Assembly (NCBI GenBank): GCA_025360845.1
Contig: JANYBJ010000058.1
Coordinates: 1 to 49,797, forward strand
Length of the DNA stretch: 49,797 nucleotides
DNA from: a bacterium
GTDB lineage: Bacteria; Verrucomicrobiota; Kiritimatiellia; RFP12; UBA1067
Reading direction: 5' to 3'
Shown: positions 33,649 through 41,637 of the stretch, one piece after another
How positions within the stretch are numbered: the first letter of the stretch is position 1
Layout: every line of letters starts with the position of its first letter
Notes under the pieces: generated by a model
What the model was told of the DNA's origin: nothing
What the model saw: the letters and a program-made list of their open reading frames with translations, nothing else
The model's database searches: none
Position numbers and translations under genes: made by a program

Positions 33649-35760
33649 ATGCAAGACACAACCTCGGTCTCCGTCAATGTTGGCGGAGCCACGATGACCA
33701 TTGAGACCGGACTTCTCGCACGTCAAGCAGCAGGCGCTACCGTCGCCCGCTTGGGAGACTCCATGGTGTTTTCCGGTGTGACCAACACCGACAAGCCGCG
33801 CGAAGGCATCGACTTCTTCCCGTTGCAGGTCGAATACCGCGAAAAGTATTATGCCGCCGGGCGCTTCCCCGGCGGATTTTTCAAGCGCGAGTCGCGCCCG
33901 AGCGAAAAGGAAATCCTGACCGCCCGCATCATCGACCGCCCCATCCGCCCGCTCTTCCCTGAAGGCTACATCAACGACGTCCAGGTCAACAACATGGTTC
34001 TCTCGGCCGACTGCGAGAACGATACCGATGTCTTGGCTGTCAACGCCGCTTCCGCCGCCCTGCACATCTCCGACGTTCCCTTCATGGGCCCGATCGGCTG
34101 CGTGCGCGTCGGCCGCGTCAACGGCGAGTTCATCATCAACCCGACCCATTCGCAGCGCAAAGAGAGCACACTCGACCTGATCTACGCCGGCACGCGCGAG
34201 CGTTTCCTGATGATGGAAGGCGGCGCCGCCGAGATCTCCGAAGAGGACTTTTTCGCAGCGATGAAACTCGCGCACGTCGAGGTCGTCAAGCTCGTCGACG
34301 CTCAGCACGAGCTGCGCAAGCTGGTCGGCAAGCCCGCCAAAGTCGTCGAAGAAAAGGCCCCCAACGCCGAGAAGATGGCGTTCCTCTATGCGAACGGCGG
34401 CGAAGTCCTGCGCCAGGCGCTGTTGATCGCCGACAAGATCGCGCGTCAGGACGCGGTCAAGGCCATCAAGGCTGAGCTGCAGGCGAAGGCTTTGGAGAAG
34501 TGGCCGACCGAAGTCACCGCCGCCTCGTTCGTGACGCTTTTCGACACGATGGAAATCGACACCGTGCGCAAAAACATCCTTGAGGATGGCAAGCGCATCG
34601 ATGGCCGTGGCGCCGAAGATATCCGCAAGCTCTACGCGCAGATCGGCGTCATGCCGCGCGCGCACGGCTCGGCCCTCTTCGAGCGCGGCGAGACGTCCGC
34701 CCTGGGCTCGGTCACCCTCGGAACCAAGAAGGATGCGCAGGATCTCGACGCCATCACCGGCGGCGAAACCAGCAAGTCCTTCTTCCTGCACTACAACTTC
34801 CCGCCCTACAGTGTCGGCGAGGTCGGCAGGCTCGGAGCCACCGGCCGCCGCGAGATCGGTCACGGCGCCCTCGCCGAGCGTTCGCTCGCACAGGTCGTTC
34901 CCCTGGACTACCCCTACAGCATCCGCGTGGTCTCGGACATCATGGGCTCGAACGGCTCCTCCTCCATGGCCTCCATCTGCGCCGGCTCGCTGGCGATGAT
35001 GGACGCGGGCATCCCGATTAAGGCCCCGGTCGCGGGCGTCTCGGTCGGCCTGTTCACGAACAAGGACGAGAGCCAGAAGATTCTGGTCACCGACATCCTC
35101 GGCTCGGAAGACCACTGCGGCGACATGGACTTCAAGGTGGCCGGCACCCGTAAGGGCATCACCGGTTTCCAGGTCGACCTGAAGCTGCGCGGCCTCACCT
35201 GGGACGTGGTCGAATCCGCCCTCGCCCGCGCCAAGCAGGGACGCTTCCAGATCCTCGACTTCATGGAGTCGGTCATGCCCGCTCCGCGCGCGGAACTCTC
35301 CGCCTACGCGCCGCGCATCACCGTCATGATGATCCCTGTGGACAAGATCGGCGCGCTCATCGGCCCCGGCGGCTCCAACATCCGCCGCGTGTGCGAGATC
35401 TCCGGCGCCCAGATCGACATCCAGGACGACGGCTCGGTCAGCATCTTCGCCAACAACGCCGAGTCGCTGGCCATCGCCCAAAACGAAGTCGCGGCCCTCA
35501 CCGCCGAGGCCGAAGAAGGCAAGATCTACGAAGGCACCGTCACCGGCATTAAAGAGTTCGGCTGCTTCGTTGAGATCATGCCCGGCAAGGATGGCCTCTG
35601 CCACATCAGCGAACTCGCGGACCGCCGCATCGGCGCCGTCGAGGACGTCTGCAAGGTGGGCGACAAGATGACGGTCAAGTGCATCGGCATCGACGACCGC
35701 GGCCGCGTCAAGCTCAGCCGCCGCGAGGCCATGCGCGACCTGGACGCGCAGAAGAAGTAA
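33649..35760 (+). CDS. pnp: Polynucleotide phosphorylase
   Basis: 703 residues. Two RNase PH domains flank a helical linker; the second begins near [18 protein letters not shown] and contains [39 protein letters not shown] and the active-site stretch [22 protein letters not shown] domain follows ([15 protein letters not shown]) and an S1 domain ([28 protein letters not shown]). The enzyme degrades RNA phosphorolytically and is part of RNA decay complexes. AAAGG lies about nine bases before the ATG. A strong terminator follows. Confidence 0.98.
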   Translation: MQDTTSVSVNVGGATMTIETGLLARQAAGATVARLGDSMVFSGVTNTDKPREGIDFFPLQVEYREKYYAAGRFPGGFFKRESRPSEKEILTARIIDRPIRPLFPEGYINDVQVNNMVLSADCENDTDVLAVNAASAALHISDVPFMGPIGCVRVGRVNGEFIINPTHSQRKESTLDLIYAGTRERFLMMEGGAAEISEEDFFAAMKLAHVEVVKLVDAQHELRKLVGKPAKVVEEKAPNAEKMAFLYANGGEVLRQALLIADKIARQDAVKAIKAELQAKALEKWPTEVTAASFVTLFDTMEIDTVRKNILEDGKRIDGRGAEDIRKLYAQIGVMPRAHGSALFERGETSALGSVTLGTKKDAQDLDAITGGETSKSFFLHYNFPPYSVGEVGRLGATGRREIGHGALAERSLAQVVPLDYPYSIRVVSDIMGSNGSSSMASICAGSLAMMDAGIPIKAPVAGVSVGLFTNKDESQKILVTDILGSEDHCGDMDFKVAGTRKGITGFQVDLKLRGLTWDVVESALARAKQGRFQILDFMESVMPAPRAELSAYAPRITVMMIPVDKIGALIGPGGSNIRRVCEISGAQIDIQDDGSVSIFANNAESLAIAQNEVAALTAEAEEGKIYEGTVTGIKEFGCFVEIMPGKDGLCHISELADRRIGAVEDVCKVGDKMTVKCIGIDDRGRVKLSRREAMRDLDAQKK

Positions 35761-35772
35761 GGCGAACGAAAG

Positions 35773-35806
35773 GCCCGCGACCACCCGTCGCGGGCTTCTT
35801 TTTTTG
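35773..35806 (+). terminator. Rho-independent terminator of rpsO-pnp
   Basis: GCCCGCGAC (35773-35781) and GTCGCGGGC (35787-35795) form a perfect 9-bp GC-rich stem with a 5-base loop, followed by TTCTTTTTTTG. Confidence 0.93.
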
Positions 35807-35824
35807 TTGGATTGAGGCGAGTTC

Positions 35825-35890
35825 TCGAAGGAATCGAAAGAATCGATTGATTCGCCCCATCGATTATCTCGATTCGTTCGACTCCTTCGC
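35825..35890. repeat. 9-bp-phased TCGA repeat, copy 1
   Basis: TCG(A) recurs at 35825, 35834, 35843, 35852, 35860, 35869, 35878 and 35887, that is every nine bases with one 8-base step at the centre. The left half is purine-rich between units, the right half pyrimidine-rich, so the whole can fold on itself. The right half also encodes the last residues (KESNESR) of the neighbouring four-helix-bundle gene. Confidence 0.75.
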
Positions 35891-36634
35891 AGCGCCTCCC
35901 TCCACCTCCCGCACGCCCTTGCACGCCGGATAACCCGTGCAGCCCCAGAACCCGCGGCCTGCGTTCTTGCCGCTCTTGGCCGTGCGCCGAGCCATGGGCT
36001 TGCCGCACTCGGGGCACACAGGCACCACATCCTGCTTGGCCCGCGCCTCCAGCCGGATGCCCGTCAGCCTCTCGCGGAACCCGCCCTCCTCCTTAAAGGT
36101 CTCGCCCTGGGCCTCCAGCTGGTGGTTGAGCATGTGGATCACCCGTGCGATCAGGATCAGCAGCGCGTTGGCCATCGACTCGTCGCTCTCCGACTCCAGC
36201 CACCCCGCGAACTTTTTCTTCTGCGCCAGAATATGCGCGCAGGCGTCGTGAACCGCGTCCTCGCCGTAAGCGGGCGGGTCAAGCCGCACCGCGTACACCG
36301 CCCGCGCCGCAGCCGTCTCCTTGCCCCATGGCACCTTCCCCTGTTGCAGCAGCCCATTCAGATAGTCGCCGGCCAGCTCCGCCAGACTTGACCGCGCCAC
36401 GTCCGTCAGCCGCATCTCGGTCTCTTTGGAGGTCGCCCGCCGTGCCGAGCCCTCGGCACTGTTCGCGCATCCCGAACGCGCGGCCTGCGTCATTTGGTCG
36501 TACTGCCTGCCGCACGGGTCGTTCGTGCGGTTCAGGAAGCGCTTGCAGAAACGCTGCGTCCCGAGCTGGACGATGTTGGCCATGATCCACGAATCCAGCC
36601 AGAAGTAGCCGCCTGTCCCGCCGAAAAGACTCAT
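35864..36634 (-). CDS. Four-helix-bundle suffix protein with topoisomerase-type zinc ribbon
   Basis: 256 residues from the ATG at 36634, which has GGAG seven bases before it. The front part ([67 protein letters not shown]) is the four-helix bundle related to proteins encoded in 23S rRNA intervening sequences. The C-terminus has a zinc ribbon of topoisomerase I type, [20 protein letters not shown]...CTGYPACKG with four Cys. The ribbon suggests nucleic-acid binding; no enzyme motif is present. The stop codon lies inside the phased TCGA repeat, so the last codons may derive from that element. Confidence 0.85.
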   Translation of the reverse strand: MSLFGGTGGYFWLDSWIMANIVQLGTQRFCKRFLNRTNDPCGRQYDQMTQAARSGCANSAEGSARRATSKETEMRLTDVARSSLAELAGDYLNGLLQQGKVPWGKETAAARAVYAVRLDPPAYGEDAVHDACAHILAQKKKFAGWLESESDESMANALLILIARVIHMLNHQLEAQGETFKEEGGFRERLTGIRLEARAKQDVVPVCPECGKPMARRTAKSGKNAGRGFWGCTGYPACKGVREVEGGAAKESNESR

Positions 36635-36660
36635 GTCCCGCTCCTTTCCTCGCTCCTCCC

Positions 36661-37464
36661 TCACGGGCTCACCGCGCGGTAGAACCGACACGGCGCGGCG
36701 TTCGTCTCGCACACCTCCGTCACCAGCCCCGTGGACGCGCACACCAGCGCCTCGGCCCAGTTCGTCGACGCCGGGTTATCCGCCGCCAGCACCCGGAACT
36801 GCCGCCGCCCCTCCGTCCCCACACGCAGCCGCACCTCCCGCCCGCCGCAGGCAGCGCACACACCAACAGCCCGCACCGCCAGCCCCGTCGCCGACAACGC
36901 GCACCCCGGAACTTGGGCGGGGGTTGTCTCGTAAAGAGTACCCGCACCCGACCACGCCACATCCCGCGCCTGCGCCGCGTTCGCCGCAACCGCCAGCGAT
37001 CCGCCCGGCACCAGCAGCGCCTTGTTCACGTAGAGCGTCCCGGAGAAGATGCCGCCGTAGGAGAACTCGTCACTATTCCGGTCGCCCTCGTCGTACACCC
37101 TGATCACGCCGTCCGCCCCGAGACTCCACGCCCAGCCGTCGTTGACCAGCCCCGCCTCGGTGCTGATCCCGATATTGAAGTTCGGGCGCCCCCCGGTCCC
37201 GCCCGCCAGCATCGCCGACAGCGTCGGCCAGTAGGCGCGATTGGCCGCAAGCAGCGCCCCGAAGAACGGCGTCGCGGAGCGCAGCGTGGCCGACGAGTAG
37301 ATCGTGCCGGGGTTGTCGTTCTGAAGCACGAAGTTGATGGCATCGTAGTCGCCCGCATCCCGGGTGTTGCCCCATTGAACGCCCATGCCCCGCGCGCAGG
37401 CGGCGCACAGCGCCACCGCCACGAGCGCGGCGCGGAGGCGGACGGTTTGGGTGCGGAACTTCAT
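36661..37464 (-). CDS. Secreted protein of unknown function
   Basis: 267 residues from the ATG at 37464. The first 30 residues are a signal peptide (FRTQTVRLRAALVAVALCAACARG). The middle contains DYDAINFVLQNDNPGTIYSS, FSGTLYVNKALLVPGGSLAVAANAAQ and other Gly/Ala-rich beta-prone sequence. The end ADNPASTNWAEALVCASTGL...CRFYRAVSP resembles the C-terminal segment of many exported PVC proteins that end in FYR-like motifs. Eight Cys in the mature part suggest disulfides. It lies 26 bp upstream of the four-helix-bundle start, so the pair may form one transcript bracketed by phased repeats. Family not recognised. Confidence 0.7.
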   Translation of the reverse strand: MKFRTQTVRLRAALVAVALCAACARGMGVQWGNTRDAGDYDAINFVLQNDNPGTIYSSATLRSATPFFGALLAANRAYWPTLSAMLAGGTGGRPNFNIGISTEAGLVNDGWAWSLGADGVIRVYDEGDRNSDEFSYGGIFSGTLYVNKALLVPGGSLAVAANAAQARDVAWSGAGTLYETTPAQVPGCALSATGLAVRAVGVCAACGGREVRLRVGTEGRRQFRVLAADNPASTNWAEALVCASTGLVTEVCETNAAPCRFYRAVSP

Positions 37465-37522
37465 GCCCGCCACGCTACACCACGCGCGCCGTTGCTGTCA
37501 AAGCCGGGGCGAGAAGAGTTTT

Positions 37523-37600
37523 TCGAGGGAATCGATAGAATCGACCGAATCGAAAGAAACGATTGATTCGATTCCATCGATTATCTCGATTCTCTCGATT
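37523..37600. repeat. 9-bp-phased TCGA repeat, copy 2
   Basis: TCGA recurs exactly every nine bases at 37523, 37532, 37541, 37550, (ACGA 37559), 37568, 37577, 37586 and 37595. Units in the left half follow the pattern GAATCGANN; those in the right half follow NNTCGATTN, giving a dyad. It fills the gap between the secreted-protein gene and ruvC. Confidence 0.8.
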
Positions 37601-37621
37601 CACCCGCCCCAAAAAACGCCC

Positions 37622-37650
37622 TTGCGCCTGTCGCCGCGACCTGCCATAGT
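37622..37650 (+). promoter_or_regulatory. Promoter abutting ruvC start
   Basis: TTGCGC (37622-37627), a 17-bp spacer and CATAGT (37645-37650). The ATG begins ten bases after the -10 box, so the predicted leader is about two or three bases, and no ribosome-binding site is present. Confidence 0.4.
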
Positions 37651-37659
37651 TAACCCGCC

Positions 37660-38184
37660 ATGATCACCCGCACACCCTCCGCCCTCATCCGCGTGCTCGG
37701 CATCGACACCTCGTTGCGCTCCACCGGCGTCGGCATCCTCGACGCCGCCGGTTCGCGCATGACCCCGGTCTATTACGGCACCCTCAAAAACCCGCCGGGC
37801 CGGCCGCTCTCCGCCTGCCTCCTCCATCTGCAGGACGAGATCACGAAACTCATTGAGGCGCATCATCCCGAAGCCGTCGCCATCGAGGGCATCTTCTACG
37901 CGAAAAACGTCAAGACCATGCTGATCCTCTCCCACGCGCGCGGCGCGATCATCGCCCAGTGCGCGCGCCTCGGACTGCCGGTCTACGAGTACGAGCCTCG
38001 CCGCGTCAAGATGGCCGTCGCCGGCTATGGCGCCGCCCAAAAAGAACAGATCCAAAAGATGGTCAAGACGCTGCTGTCCCTGCACGAAGAACCGCAGAAC
38101 GACGCGGCTGACGCCCTCGCCCTCGCCATCACCCACCTCCACAACCGTACCGCCCTAGCCGCCCTCGCGACGGACCCGATCTGA
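37660..38184 (+). CDS. ruvC: Holliday junction resolvase RuvC
   Basis: 174 residues, normal length. Acidic catalytic residues: Asp16 in VLGIDTSLRSTG, Glu76 in AIEGIFYAKN, and Asp148/Asp151 in QNDAADALALAI. RuvC cuts four-way junctions made by RuvAB during recombination repair. ruvA and ruvB are not in this window. It is probably monocistronic, with its own promoter directly before the ATG. Confidence 0.95.
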   Translation: MITRTPSALIRVLGIDTSLRSTGVGILDAAGSRMTPVYYGTLKNPPGRPLSACLLHLQDEITKLIEAHHPEAVAIEGIFYAKNVKTMLILSHARGAIIAQCARLGLPVYEYEPRRVKMAVAGYGAAQKEQIQKMVKTLLSLHEEPQNDAADALALAITHLHNRTALAALATDPI

Positions 38185-38247
38185 CCGTCAGCCCTCTCTC
38201 ACCTTTATCATGGGGCCTTCCGTTTTGCCATTGGATCTTCATTCTGG

Positions 38248-38286
38248 TTGACACAGCCGGTCAAAGTGTCACATACTGTGTCACAT
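38248..38286 (+). promoter_or_regulatory. Promoter and likely operator of the vapBC-like pair
   Basis: TTGACA (38248-38253), an 18-bp spacer and CATACT (38272-38277). The ATG at 38285 lies where transcription should start, so the mRNA should be leaderless. GTGTCACAT occurs at 38266-38274 and again at 38278-38286, a 12-bp-spaced direct repeat covering the -10 box and start; it is a plausible site for autoregulation by the antitoxin. Confidence 0.6.
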
Positions 38287-38533
38287 GAAAACAGCCACCA
38301 TCAGACAAGTTCGCCACGACTTCAGCACCGTGCTCGCATGGGTCGCCGAAGGCGAAGAGGTCACAGTGTTGAACCGGACCCGTCCCGTCGCCCGCATCTG
38401 CCCGCCGCGTGCACAGACCCCGGCCACGTTCAAGATGCCGGACTTCGCGGCGCGCGCGAAAGCGATCCTCGGGGATAAGCGAACAAACTTATCGAACATC
38501 GTACTGCAAGAGCGGGAGGAAAGCCGATGGTAG
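38285..38533 (+). CDS. Type II antitoxin, Phd/YefM-like
   Basis: 82 residues. The N-terminus MKTATIRQVRHDFSTVLAWVAEGEEVTVLNRTRPVARICPP matches the DNA-binding fold of prevent-host-death antitoxins; shown here it spans residues 1-41. The C-terminal part (FAARAKAILGDKRTNLSNIVLQEREE) would be the flexible toxin-neutralising tail. It overlaps the toxin gene by seven bases, the usual arrangement for coupled synthesis. It probably represses its own promoter together with the toxin. Confidence 0.85.
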   Translation: MKTATIRQVRHDFSTVLAWVAEGEEVTVLNRTRPVARICPPRAQTPATFKMPDFAARAKAILGDKRTNLSNIVLQEREESRW

Positions 38534-38961
38534 CCTATGCGGACACCAGTTTTCTTGTTTCACTGTACGGTCAAGACGCGAAGAGCGCGCCTGCGCAGGC
38601 GGTTGCCGCCGCGTTCAAAGCGCCGATCGCCTTTACGCCTTTGCTCCGGCATGAAGCTCGCAACGCCATACGCCTCGCGCTTTTCCGAAAAGAACTCACC
38701 CCGACTGAATGCCAGGAGATCCTTGCCGCCATCGAAGCGGACACCCAGACCGGGGCGCTGGTCGAAACCCCTGTCGCCTGGGCGGAAGTCTATGCCGAGG
38801 CGGAGGCCTTGAGCGCGGCCCACACGGGGAAATTCGGAACACGCGCCTTAGACGTGTTGCATGTAGCGATGGCCGCCGCTCTCGGGATTAAGGACTTCTA
38901 CACCTTCGACGCTCGCCAAAAGGCCCTCGCCTTGAAAGCCGGGATGAAGGTCAAACCCTAG
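38527..38961 (+). CDS. PIN-domain toxin, VapC-like ribonuclease
   Basis: 144 residues. The PIN acidic residues are Asp6 in YADTSFLVSLY, Glu43 in RHEARNAIRLA, Asp109 in ALDVLHVAMAAALG and Asp128 in FYTFDARQKALA, so the metal-dependent RNase site looks complete. VapC toxins cleave tRNA or rRNA; the target here is unknown. The preceding antitoxin gene overlaps its start, where GGAGG-like sequence (GAGGAAAGCCGATG) gives a ribosome-binding site. Confidence 0.9.
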   Translation: MVAYADTSFLVSLYGQDAKSAPAQAVAAAFKAPIAFTPLLRHEARNAIRLALFRKELTPTECQEILAAIEADTQTGALVETPVAWAEVYAEAEALSAAHTGKFGTRALDVLHVAMAAALGIKDFYTFDARQKALALKAGMKVKP

Positions 38962-38971
38962 GATTTTCCCC

Positions 38972-39733
38972 ATGAACACTCCCTTGCAAGCGCTTGTTTC
39001 CCTGCTCGATAAAACACTCGCGATCGACACTTTTCGCGACGCGTGCAACAATGGCTTGCAGATCGCCAACGGCGGCACGGTCACCAAGGTCGTCACCGGC
39101 GTGGACGCGAGTCTGCGCCTGCTCAAAGAGGCCGCCGCACGCGGCGCGGATTGCGTCGTCTGCCATCACGGCCTCAGTTGGGGCGACTCGCTCAAGCGCA
39201 TCACCGGCCTCAACCACCGCCTGATTTCGTTCGCCATTGAACATAACATCGCGGTCTACGCCGTCCATCTGCCGCTCGACGCCCACCCGCGCTACGGCAA
39301 CAACGCGCGGCTCTGCAAGGCGCTCGGCCTGACTCACCTCAGACCCGCATTCGCCTACCACGGCGAATCCATCGGTTTCACCGCTTCCTATTCAAAGGCG
39401 ATCACGTTTGACGCCTTTTGCGAGCGCGTTCGCAAAGCCGTCAACCCCGAGATCCGCGTGCTGGACTTCGGCAAGAAGAGCGTCAAGACGGTCGGCGTGG
39501 TCTCCGGCGGCGCGTCGGACATGATCGACCAAGCCGCCGACCTCGGCCTGGACGCCTACCTCACCGGCGAGCCCAGTTTGCAAGGCTACAACCAAGCCGA
39601 GCACCTATGTCAGAACGTCGTCTTCGCCGGCCACTATGCCACAGAGACCTTCGGCGTGCGCGCCCTCTCCGCACTCATCGCGCAGAAGCTGAGGCTGCCG
39701 GCCGAGTTCGTCGATTTCAAGATCCCGTATTGA
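38972..39733 (+). CDS. Nif3-like dinuclear metal centre protein (YbgI family)
   Basis: 253 residues. Metal ligands are seen in VVCHHGLSW, VHLPLDAHP and FAGHYATETFG; DACNNGLQIA is the N-terminal family motif. Members form hexameric rings with two metal ions per subunit; the reaction is not settled, though they are often named GTP cyclohydrolase I type 2 homologues. It starts ten bases after the toxin gene, but a link to the toxin is doubtful since this is a housekeeping family. Confidence 0.9.
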   Translation: MNTPLQALVSLLDKTLAIDTFRDACNNGLQIANGGTVTKVVTGVDASLRLLKEAAARGADCVVCHHGLSWGDSLKRITGLNHRLISFAIEHNIAVYAVHLPLDAHPRYGNNARLCKALGLTHLRPAFAYHGESIGFTASYSKAITFDAFCERVRKAVNPEIRVLDFGKKSVKTVGVVSGGASDMIDQAADLGLDAYLTGEPSLQGYNQAEHLCQNVVFAGHYATETFGVRALSALIAQKLRLPAEFVDFKIPY

Positions 39734-39828
39734 GAATTTTACATTCACCCCGCCGCACGAACATGCTACGCTTGTAACGGACACTTTAAATGCCTTCTTA
39801 ACCGAAGGTTCCAAATAAGGAAACAGCC

Positions 39829-41172
39829 ATGGCCCTCTACGAGTACGCGCACGATTTGGACACTCCCGTGCATCCGGTCAGCGCGCCCGATTACATGCCC
39901 ATCGAGCAGCTCCGCGCCCTTCAACTCCACCGGCTCCAGGGCCTCATCAAGCGCGTGTATGACAATGTGCCCCTTACGCGCAAACGCATGGACGAACGCG
40001 GCGTGCGCCCCGAACATGTCAAAAGCCTGAAGGATATCGCGCTCCTGCCCTTTTCTGTGAAGACCGACCTGCGCGACGAGTATCCGTTCGGACTCTTCGC
40101 AAGCCCGATGAACGACATCGTGCGCTTCCACTGTTCCAGCGGCACCACGGGAAAGCCGATCGTCATCGGCAACACGCAGAACGACATCCTCGTGTGGCAG
40201 AACGGGTGTATGCGGGCCTTGGCCATGTGCGGCGTGCGCAGTTCGGACGTGATGCAGGTGGCCTACGGTTACGGCCTCTTCACCGGCGGGCTGGGCCTGC
40301 ACTACGGCGGCGAAGGCTTGGGGTGCGCCGTGCTGCCGATCTCCGGCGGCAACACCGACCGCCAGCTGATGCTCATGAAAGACATGGGCGTCACCGTCAT
40401 CGCCTGCACGCCGAGTTATTTCCTCCACCTGATCGACGAAGGCATGAAGAAAGGCCTCGATTTCAAGACGGAGATGAAGCTGAAACACGGCGTTTTCGGC
40501 GCGGAGCCTTGGACCGAGGAGATGCGCGCCAAGATCGAAAGCCTCACAGGGATTACCGCCCACGACATCTACGGGCTGACCGAGATCTGCGGTCCCGGCG
40601 TGGCCAACGACTGCCAGCACCGCCGCGGCCTGCATATTTTCGAAGATCACTTCTATCCCGAGATCATTGACCCGGACACGTTGGAGCCCTTGCCGGACGG
40701 AGAAAAGGGCGAACTGGTCTTCACCACCCTCACACGCACAGGCACGCCGATGCTGCGTTACCGCACGCGTGACCTCTCGCGCATCTACACCGGAGCCTGC
40801 CCCTGCGGACGCACGATCCGCACCTTCGAGCGCATCAGCGCCCGCAGCGATGACATGCTCATCATCCGCGGCGTGAACGTCTTCCCGTCGCAGATCGAAG
40901 CGGGCTTGATGTCGATCGATTCGGTTCTGCCTCACTATCAGATCATCGTGGATAAAGAGGGCGACCTCGACACGCTCGAAGTCAAGGTCGAGGTCACAAA
41001 GGAGACCTTCAGCGACGAGATCAAGACGCTTGAAAAACTGCGGTCGCGCATCGGGCATGCCGTTCAGCGCATCATCAACATCAGCGCCAAGGTGACGCTC
41101 GTCGAGCCGCACACGCTGCCGCGCAGCGAAGGCAAACTCAAACGCGTCACCGACCTCCGTAAAAAAGCGTAA
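39829..41172 (+). CDS. paaK: Phenylacetate-CoA ligase (first paralogue)
   Basis: 447 residues of the adenylate-forming family. The phosphate-binding loop is SSGTTGKP at 103-110, then GYGLFTGGLGLHYG, the adenylation motif DIYGLTEICGPG and RYRTRDLS with PCGRTIRTFERISARSDDMLIIRGVNVFPSQIE. It activates an aryl acid such as phenylacetate or indole-acetate to its CoA thioester with ATP. AAGGA lies upstream of the ATG. It is followed 20 bp later by an ACT-domain gene and then a second ligase. Confidence 0.93.
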   Translation: MALYEYAHDLDTPVHPVSAPDYMPIEQLRALQLHRLQGLIKRVYDNVPLTRKRMDERGVRPEHVKSLKDIALLPFSVKTDLRDEYPFGLFASPMNDIVRFHCSSGTTGKPIVIGNTQNDILVWQNGCMRALAMCGVRSSDVMQVAYGYGLFTGGLGLHYGGEGLGCAVLPISGGNTDRQLMLMKDMGVTVIACTPSYFLHLIDEGMKKGLDFKTEMKLKHGVFGAEPWTEEMRAKIESLTGITAHDIYGLTEICGPGVANDCQHRRGLHIFEDHFYPEIIDPDTLEPLPDGEKGELVFTTLTRTGTPMLRYRTRDLSRIYTGACPCGRTIRTFERISARSDDMLIIRGVNVFPSQIEAGLMSIDSVLPHYQIIVDKEGDLDTLEVKVEVTKETFSDEIKTLEKLRSRIGHAVQRIINISAKVTLVEPHTLPRSEGKLKRVTDLRKKA

Positions 41173-41192
41173 CCAAACAAAGGTTCAGCACC

Positions 41193-41630
41193 ATGAAAAT
41201 TCAACAAATCTCCCTGTTTCTTGAGAACAAGCCCGGCCACCTGAACGCCATTTGCCGCACGCTGGCCGAGGCCCAGATCAACATCGTGACCCTCTCGCTG
41301 GCAGATACCCAACAGTTCGGCATTGTCCGCCTGATTGTGGAAGAATGGCAGAAAGCCAAAGAGGTGCTCGAGGCGGCCGGCTACGTGGTCAACGTGCGCG
41401 AAGTGGTAGCCGCCGCCGTCGCGGACAAACCCGGAGGCATGGCCGAGATCCTCGACCTCATCGGCAAAGCCGGCGTGAACATCGAGTACATGTACGCCTT
41501 CACCTTCCGCCATGGCAAGGAGGCCGTGTTGGTTTTCCGCTTCGACAACCCTGACCGAGCCATCGAAGCCCTCAAGACCGCAGGCCGCGACGTCCTCGAT
41601 GCCATCTCCCTCTTTTCCGCAGCGAAGTGA
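41193..41630 (+). CDS. Two-ACT-domain regulatory protein
   Basis: 145 residues made of two ACT folds: QISLFLENKPGHLNAICRTLAEAQINIVTLS and, in the second half, DKPGGMAEILDLIGKAGVNIEYMYAF. The DKPG and ENKPG turns are where ACT domains bind amino acids. Sitting between two ligase genes, it probably senses an aromatic amino acid or acid and tunes them. No catalytic domain is attached. Confidence 0.9.
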   Translation: MKIQQISLFLENKPGHLNAICRTLAEAQINIVTLSLADTQQFGIVRLIVEEWQKAKEVLEAAGYVVNVREVVAAAVADKPGGMAEILDLIGKAGVNIEYMYAFTFRHGKEAVLVFRFDNPDRAIEALKTAGRDVLDAISLFSAAK

Positions 41631-41637
41631 ACGACCG

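Noticed and set aside
33577..36030. 817-codon open frame on the minus strand opposite pnp
   Set aside because: pnp is unmistakable on the plus strand with all domains; the antisense frame is an effect of GC-rich codon bias and has low-complexity Asp/Val/Leu/Ala-rich sequence.
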